Source: Oxyruncus cristatus (lineage: Eukaryota > Chordata > Aves > Passeriformes > Cotingidae). From it: a stretch of 64,000 nt of DNA. Location: contig VXAY01004946.1 of NCBI GenBank assembly GCA_013399855.1, positions 291,606-355,605 on the forward strand. The letters are read 5' to 3'. Every line of letters starts with the position of its first letter. Positions within the stretch are counted from its first letter, which is position 1. Below the pieces are notes generated by a model. The model had not been told where the DNA came from, searched no databases, and saw only the letters and a program-made list of their open reading frames with translations. This document shows, in pieces, positions 57,801-64,000 of this stretch. The position numbers and the translations under genes are program-made.

Positions 57801-60800
57801 GAACAGCAAATCCAGGATTTTCTTCCATGAATGTAGTCAGACAAAGCTGAGTTGTTTACAAAACAGACTTCAGACAGGAAGGCTGTGAAGCATCTTTCAG
57901 CTTCCTAGCTGACCTCTGCAGGGTGGATGGACCTTGAAAGCTAAAATGCTGTGTGGATATATGTTGTTTCCTTTTATTCTGAATGTTTTCAAAACAGTAT
58001 CATGTATTTATATTTGGTAAATAAATACTTCTTCTGTTTGTTCTTACATAGGCTGGTTTGAGAAAAAAGCTGATTTAAGTGCGTTGCATGACCCCACAGC
58101 ATTCCATTCTTACTGACACGGAGGGCCTAAAAGCAGGTCCTGGCCCAGGCTGACAACATTCATTTTCCCAGTGCCTTTTATTAAAGGATCGAAGAGTAGT
58201 AAGAGCATGCTTCCATGTAAGTTGAACAAGCTGATTTTAAGGGTGTTAATGCAGATGTCTGAGAACAAAAGAGACTTTTCTGCTGAGGAGCTAATATAAT
58301 TTGATTTCTAACAAAAGATAATTTCTTTCATGAATTACACCTCAGATTTATTGTGATGAACACAAATATTATTGAGTGCAATGTTAGTTTAGCAATGTAA
58401 ATTAGTCCATCAATGTAATATAATAAAGGTGCCACTAATGATACTTGCATTACATTTAATTTCAATTTCCCTTTAGCACTTTCATACTTCACTATCCCAT
58501 ATTTTTATTGCTATAAATAGAATTAATTAAAAAACCTCATATATTTTACTCCCATTATACATGGTTGAAGAAAGCCCCAGCTGGTATTACTGAAATCATC
58601 ATGATCATTAATAACCTATTACTTCTCATTTTGCAGGTGTCTGGACAAGATAATACAGTAATTTCCAGAAGTTGTTTTCTGAATCACTCTGGGAACGCTC
58701 TTCAATGACAATAGTCTTAGTTTATCATCCCTGTTTCCCAAAAAATATAATATACTTTGATTCTGAGTTAAACACAGTGCTTTAGAAATGTCTTTTAAGG
58801 TCTTGTGTAAATAGGACACACATGACACGTGCATGCATGGGTTTGGGATTTTTTAGAAAAAGTTGGTTTTGACCAAAAAGGAAAGACAAGCAAAGACTGG
58901 CACAGAACAGCTGTCCAGCAATGAAATAATCACACTCCAAAGACCACCATACCTAATCTGAAGAAGTTTGTCCAAAACATAACTTTTTAAAAAGACTTAC
59001 AAAGTATTGTGGCTGAAAAAACAGATGCCACAAGTGTCACAAAAAAAAGTACTTATTTTTGGAGTCAATGCAATAAATAAATTTAAATAAATATGTGAAA
59101 AAATAACATCTTCCAATCTAATACTTTGTTAAAAAGTTAATGCAAAATTTTTATATTATCCTTGCTGCTAATCCCAGGCAATGTAAGAAGATGCTAGATA
59201 CAGCTCTGAAGCAAGTATCCACTCTCCTTCAGTTTAAAGTGTTTTCAACATTAACATGAGATAGTGTTTGTAATCATGACATAATATAGTGTTCATGAGA
59301 CATATTTAGTTACTTTCTCCAGAGCAACTAAAAACATATCAAGAAAAAGAAATGTGAAATAAGGTTTTGAACTTAACCTACAGCACAGAGTTACATGTGT
59401 CTCTCCCCAAACATGCCACAGCTGAGCTGCTGTGTTTGACCACTACCATCTACTGCTGCTCCTTCCTTGCAATTCAGCAGACCTGCAAGCTCCCTCCAGC
59501 CTTTGATGGGCTTGCTCACACCAGGCCCTTCTTGGGGCTCCCATAAGTATGGCAGCATCCAGCACTCATCCCAGAGCCTCCTGTTTGCATGCACACCATT
59601 ATAATCCTCCATAATCCTCCACACTACTCCCAAACAACTCTGATTTCTCAGGTTGACACAGTTTTTCCTTTCCTTTCTCTGCCTCATTTGCGCATGGAAG
59701 CTTTCCCTCCGTTGCCATCACAATTTTTTAAGGGTGCTCAGCCCACACAGGTCTTCCCTGCTCCCTTCTATTAAAAAAAAAAATTAAAAAAAAATCTCTT
59801 GTTTGTAAGTAAGTGACTAAAATATAGCATCCCACCTACTTTCCTCTGAATTTTCTACTATCTGGTTGCTATGGTACTGAAGGCTTGTGGGGGTTGGTTT
59901 GCCTTCAGTCCCCTGGTGCTCACTGCCCAGACTCACATATCTCTGAACTGTCCTTCTTTTAAGTACATGACTTGAGGGCCATATGGAATGCTCCCCAGCT
60001 GGAGCAGAGATCCTCCTTGCCTCGATCAACATGCAGGTCAGTGATGCTTGCACGCCACCGAGGGTGGGGAGGGGAGGTGGAAGGCAAACAGCTAAAAGTT
60101 CTCTGAAGTCAGCAGAACAGACACTCTGTTTTAAAGTACAGAAATATTTTCTTATTGTCAAGTACAAAAATATTTTTCTTTTGGCAAGTGCAAACTGTAT
60201 TGGCCTTGAAAACCAGTCCATACTTGACTTCAAGAACTGACTGCCGTCTTGGAAAACTAATAGAAGACAACAGAGAGACTATCTTGGCCAGGCCTTCCTA
60301 CTGTCCAGCACACATTAGTCACAGTGCAATGAGAATACATCAGCGAAAACCACCCTTTCCTACTGGGGCCATCTGGACTCTGTCAAAACCTTTGAGATTT
60401 ATGTTCCCAGAGGCTCTTTACAGGCTACAGTGTGGGGAGATCACTCAGAAGATCACTCAGAGGAAGTCATGGAACACACATAGCAGCAATGCCATTGCTT
60501 GGCCTTTTCAGCAGCTAAGGAATAAAGTCTCTGTACAGCAGTAACTTGTGGTCAAAGAGCAATTAATAAAGATAAAAGTTGCTTCTCCTCTGTTGGAATT
60601 TGGATGTCTATGACAGCCATCAATAAAAGTTGTCAATGGAAGAGGACAGAAGAACCTGTTGAACCTTTACTGTTCTATGAATGTATCCTGTCAGGCACGA
60701 TTCCCAAACACCCCCTTTTTTCTTCCTGTCTGTCACAAAAGCCATTTCTTTAGTTCAGGGACCCTCTGGCAGCATGACTGCCATTCTGACTGGACACCAC

Positions 60801-63622
60801 GACCCACGTGGGCATGGGCATATAGGGATTTACCCATCTGTAAGAATGGCCCCTGTATGTTACAAGTACAGAGAAGAACTTCTCTGGTCTGGCTGGATTG
60901 CCAAATATTTGGATCCTGTGGAATCCTAAAGACCCCAAACCCTAGTGCCTTTGACAATGTGAGACAAGACTGTCACTCTTTCAACTAGTCTGTGGCAAGT
61001 TTTTGTCCTGCCCTGGTCATAAGAAGTGCTGCTCAGATGCCAAGTTATATGCCTTTGGAAAGAGGCATCTTGCTGTTCTCAGGTGATGCTCCTACTCAGG
61101 AGGGTGGATGTTCCAATTGTTTTGGTGTCACAAAAATATAGGCCTATGCATATTACCCTTTTCCACATCAGGGTCAGAACTTTTATGTTCTCCTCTTGCC
61201 TCCTCTCTTCTTCTTTGCAGTGGAATGGACTTTCTTTTATCTTCCCAAAATTCTGAGAAGCATAAATGCATTGCCACAAAATCCCTTCTATGGGATCTAC
61301 CCTCAGGACTCCTGCTCCACACATACTTGACCTTGTGCTGTTTGAGACAAAAGAGTTTCTTCTCTGTTCTTCCTCTCTCTCTGCTCCCTCTCACCTATAA
61401 GCAGTTCTTCCCATCTTTGGTCTTGCTGCAAAAGTGCTTTCACCTTCATTCATTGCTGATGTCCTACCCTCATATAATACAGTTCATCATCTGATCAGAG
61501 ATGTAAACAGCTGTAAAAAGCCTTTCAGCCATTTATGTATTTCCTCTTCAATGGAAAGGAACATATGTGCCTCCTTGAAGATTTGGAAAAATCAGTGTGT
61601 CCATTTGAGAAGTATGCTGTTAGATTTAGGAGGGGTCATTCAAAACTGTGCATCCATCTTCCAAACTGTTTCTAAAAATACTGTGGATGACACAATAGAC
61701 AAGGGTCCTAATATTTTACCCTTAGTGATGTTTTAGTCCTCAGCATATTATGGAAGGTATTCTAAGAGCTGGGAAGTGAGAATTGTTAAGGAGTTTAGCA
61801 TGACCATGCTGCCACTGTACAGATCAGTGTAGCACAAGCCATTGTGTCTGGCTGGTTTTGTAAAATGGAATATATTAATATGATGTAATGTCAAGAATTT
61901 AGAAGTCTGCTGCCTTCTCATTTGTGCTACTTATTAATTTGACAAACTTCATGCTGAGGCACCAAACTCAGTTTAAAAGTGTGTATCTCTCTCTCACACA
62001 TTCCCAGTTACTCTGTCATTTACATGAGCCAGACAGTTTGATCCGCCGGTCTGTGATACACAGGAGAAATCAAAGCCTTGCACTTCAGCCAAGGAGCCTA
62101 TCACAGAGTTAATTTCTGAGTTTATAAGAGCCCTACTAGAAGAGACCTGAGCAAAGCTTGTTGCCAAATCCTTTGTTCATTACATAAACTGATCCAGCAT
62201 ATACTCCTGATCACAGAGAGAAGTGGCAGTTCCCTGTTTATGTTGCAACAGCAGCTGGTACTGCAATATACACTGTAGCTAATGGAAGAGTTCTTGAATA
62301 ATACATTACAAAAAGTTGCATGTACATTCTGCATGCAATCCAGTGCTTTATGTCTAATAATTGAAGTCAAGGGAGGTAAAAAGGATGACTGTGTAGTTTT
62401 AATTTGAAGATTAAATAAATTATTTATTGCTCAGGTCAATCCATATACTTTTAACATGGTAAGACATTGTGAAGAGAAGCCAAAAGACCTACATACCTTT
62501 CAGTGCATCAGTATGTTTAAACAAGGGCACTGTTTACACTGAAGGGCTATGTCTGTGTTGCTATTAGATGAATAGAAGCCAGGATTTAAAAGATTGACTT
62601 GGTAATAAGCTTAGCTCCAAATGAATATGGCTAATCTTCTAAAACACCATTTAAGTATGTTCTTTTCCAAAATGTGTTAGAGAAAAAAAAATCATCTACT
62701 TTGCTTCTGTATAGAGCAGCTGAGTAATTAAAATATCATATAGTGCATATTTGGTACGCAAATAATCATATGGATAACTGTCTTGAGTTTGTCATGTCAT
62801 ATCCAGAACAATACAAAATACAACTATCAAATGTCCTGTTGAGAAAAACTGGTTATAATGGGAAGCAGTAGTTACACATCTAATATTTACAAAAGCTATG
62901 CAAAAGAATAAAATGCTCACACTATGCAGTAAAATGTCATCTTTCGAGATTTTACAGTACATGATTAGCTCAGCAAGAAGACAAAAGATTTGCCTACCTT
63001 TCCAATGATATTAGATACCAACCAAAGAGTTATCGATGGTAATTATAGAGCACATGCCAGCCTACATGTGACATTCACAGTAGTTTGCTCAGAAGAGTTA
63101 AAAATAATTTCCAGTGATTTCAAATCAAAACTGAAGTAAAAACTGAGAGAAATTTTGGGTCTAAGGTGTTTAACTGAGAATGATAATGCTAGTACTTCAT
63201 TTTTTTAATGGGCTTCTTAGAGTAAAGAAGATAACTGTAGGACTTTTAATCAGATTAGAGTGAATATCTGGTTAATAATCTTGTCTGATTATTCTGTAGT
63301 TAGAAATTTAAGAGTTAAAACTCTGACTAGAAATGTTGATAAGATTATTTCCTTAGAGTGCACACTATTCATCTAGAAAGAAAAATCTTTGTGGAAAAAC
63401 ACAAATATTTACTTAAATTCCCTGGCACAAGTGTTTTCTTTCTAAGCACAGACCTGTGACTAAATCTAATAATGAACATATGCTCATAGTAGAGGAAGAT
63501 GATTCTCCTGGAAATAGAGAACTGACCTCTCTCAAGTAGAAGACACAATTAAATCTTGACTTCTCGCTTTGTCTGCAAGTATTTTAATCACATCAGAAAC
63601 AAACTATTTCCTACAATTATAT

Positions 63623-63650
63623 CTTTCTCTCTCTCTCTGTGTGTGTGTGT
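63623..63650 (+). repeat. (TC)n(TG)n dinucleotide repeat
   Basis: A 'tttctctctctctctc' run passes directly into 'tgtgtgtgtgtgt', a typical compound microsatellite. Confidence 0.9.
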
Positions 63651-63954
63651 AATCAAAAAACTCATTTTGAGAAGAATCAAATTTTAGCAAAACATATAAG
63701 CTGCACATACTACTATGCACAGACTACAGCTCTCTGTATTCCTTCTAACCAATTTTTGAAAACCCATTCCAGGAATTCTCCACTCAGTTGCTTCTGTTAA
63801 ATATACACAGAGAACTGTCAAGTCAAAATGTGAGAGAGCATCTATTTAGCTACTTTCATGTTTGGGTTGTTGCTGAGTATTTCAGACGATAGTTTGGGAT
63901 TTGGGATTTGGACATCTATGGCCCTTAGTAGATCTGCCTCATGATTTTGATACT

Positions 63955-63997
63955 TCCTGAAATAGAACAGTCCTGAAATAGAACAGTCCTGAAATAG
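63955..63997 (+). repeat. 16-base tandem repeat at the window edge
   Basis: Two identical units 'tcctgaaatagaacag' and a third partial copy (tcctgaaatag), ending at 63997. The array ends within the window, because the next bases (tgt) break the unit. Confidence 0.9.
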
Positions 63998-64000
63998 TGT

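Larger units (their letters stand above)
48856..64000. other. Intergenic desert downstream of KITLG
   Basis: About 15 kb in which I recognise no gene, RNA or clear transposon. Open frames of 149 codons (+, 52648-53097) and 170 codons (-, 55848-56360) are the longest but match no family I know. GC-richer patches lie at about 51.65-52.2 kb and 59.4-60.1 kb. Simple repeats are a (TC)n(TG)n at 63623-63650 and a 16-base tandem repeat at the right edge. In birds and mammals KITLG is flanked on one side by a large gene-poor interval, so this content is expected. Confidence 0.55.

Noticed and set aside
59817..60233. 138-codon minus-strand frame as a gene
   Set aside because: No family resemblance or splice-site context; the region is locally GC-rich and overlapping frames on both strands are equally open.

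Overview
This is vertebrate nuclear DNA, almost certainly from a bird. It is AT-rich and intron-dominated, with CR1-type LINE fragments, A-rich and poly-T simple repeats, and two short runs of N. It contains no bacterial-type operons, CRISPR arrays or RNA genes that I can recognise. The only gene I can support is KITLG (KIT ligand, stem cell factor, SCF), on the + strand. Conceptual splicing of eight exons gives a continuous frame very close to chicken SCF as I recall it. The first coding exon (start codon and about five residues) lies upstream of the window, so the gene is 5'-incomplete here.

Layout: 1-6551 is the 3' part of intron 1. Coding exons 2-9 lie at 6552-6665, 15160-15222, 19736-19915, 21888-22050, 22932-23027, 30025-30134, 30623-30699 and 32202-32241 (stop TAG 32239-32241). 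All have GT/AG borders, with intron phases 0,0,0,1,1,0,2 between exons 2 and 9. A long 3' UTR follows, probably ending just after an AATAAA at 37484-37489. From about 37.5 kb to 64 kb I find no convincing gene, only CR1 debris, simple repeats, a purine-rich block and several unexplained open frames.

The exons build a secreted/membrane cytokine: signal peptide (exons 1-2), four-helix cytokine fold with four conserved cysteines (exons 2-5), a skippable juxtamembrane exon holding the shedding site (exon 6), a transmembrane segment (exon 7) and a short cytoplasmic tail (exons 8-9). Exon 6 is 96 nt and flanked by introns of the same phase, so soluble and membrane-retained isoforms can both be made in frame.

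I saw no evidence for a previously undescribed biological system. The most useful second-look items are the homopolymer and assembly gap beside the exon 2 acceptor, a possible minus-strand LTR remnant in intron 6, a cluster of GATAATC motifs in intron 6, a Z-prone alternating tract in the 3' UTR, a few perfect hairpins, and the longest open frames of the downstream desert. Repeat identities rest on remembered CR1 consensus features and were not checked by a search.
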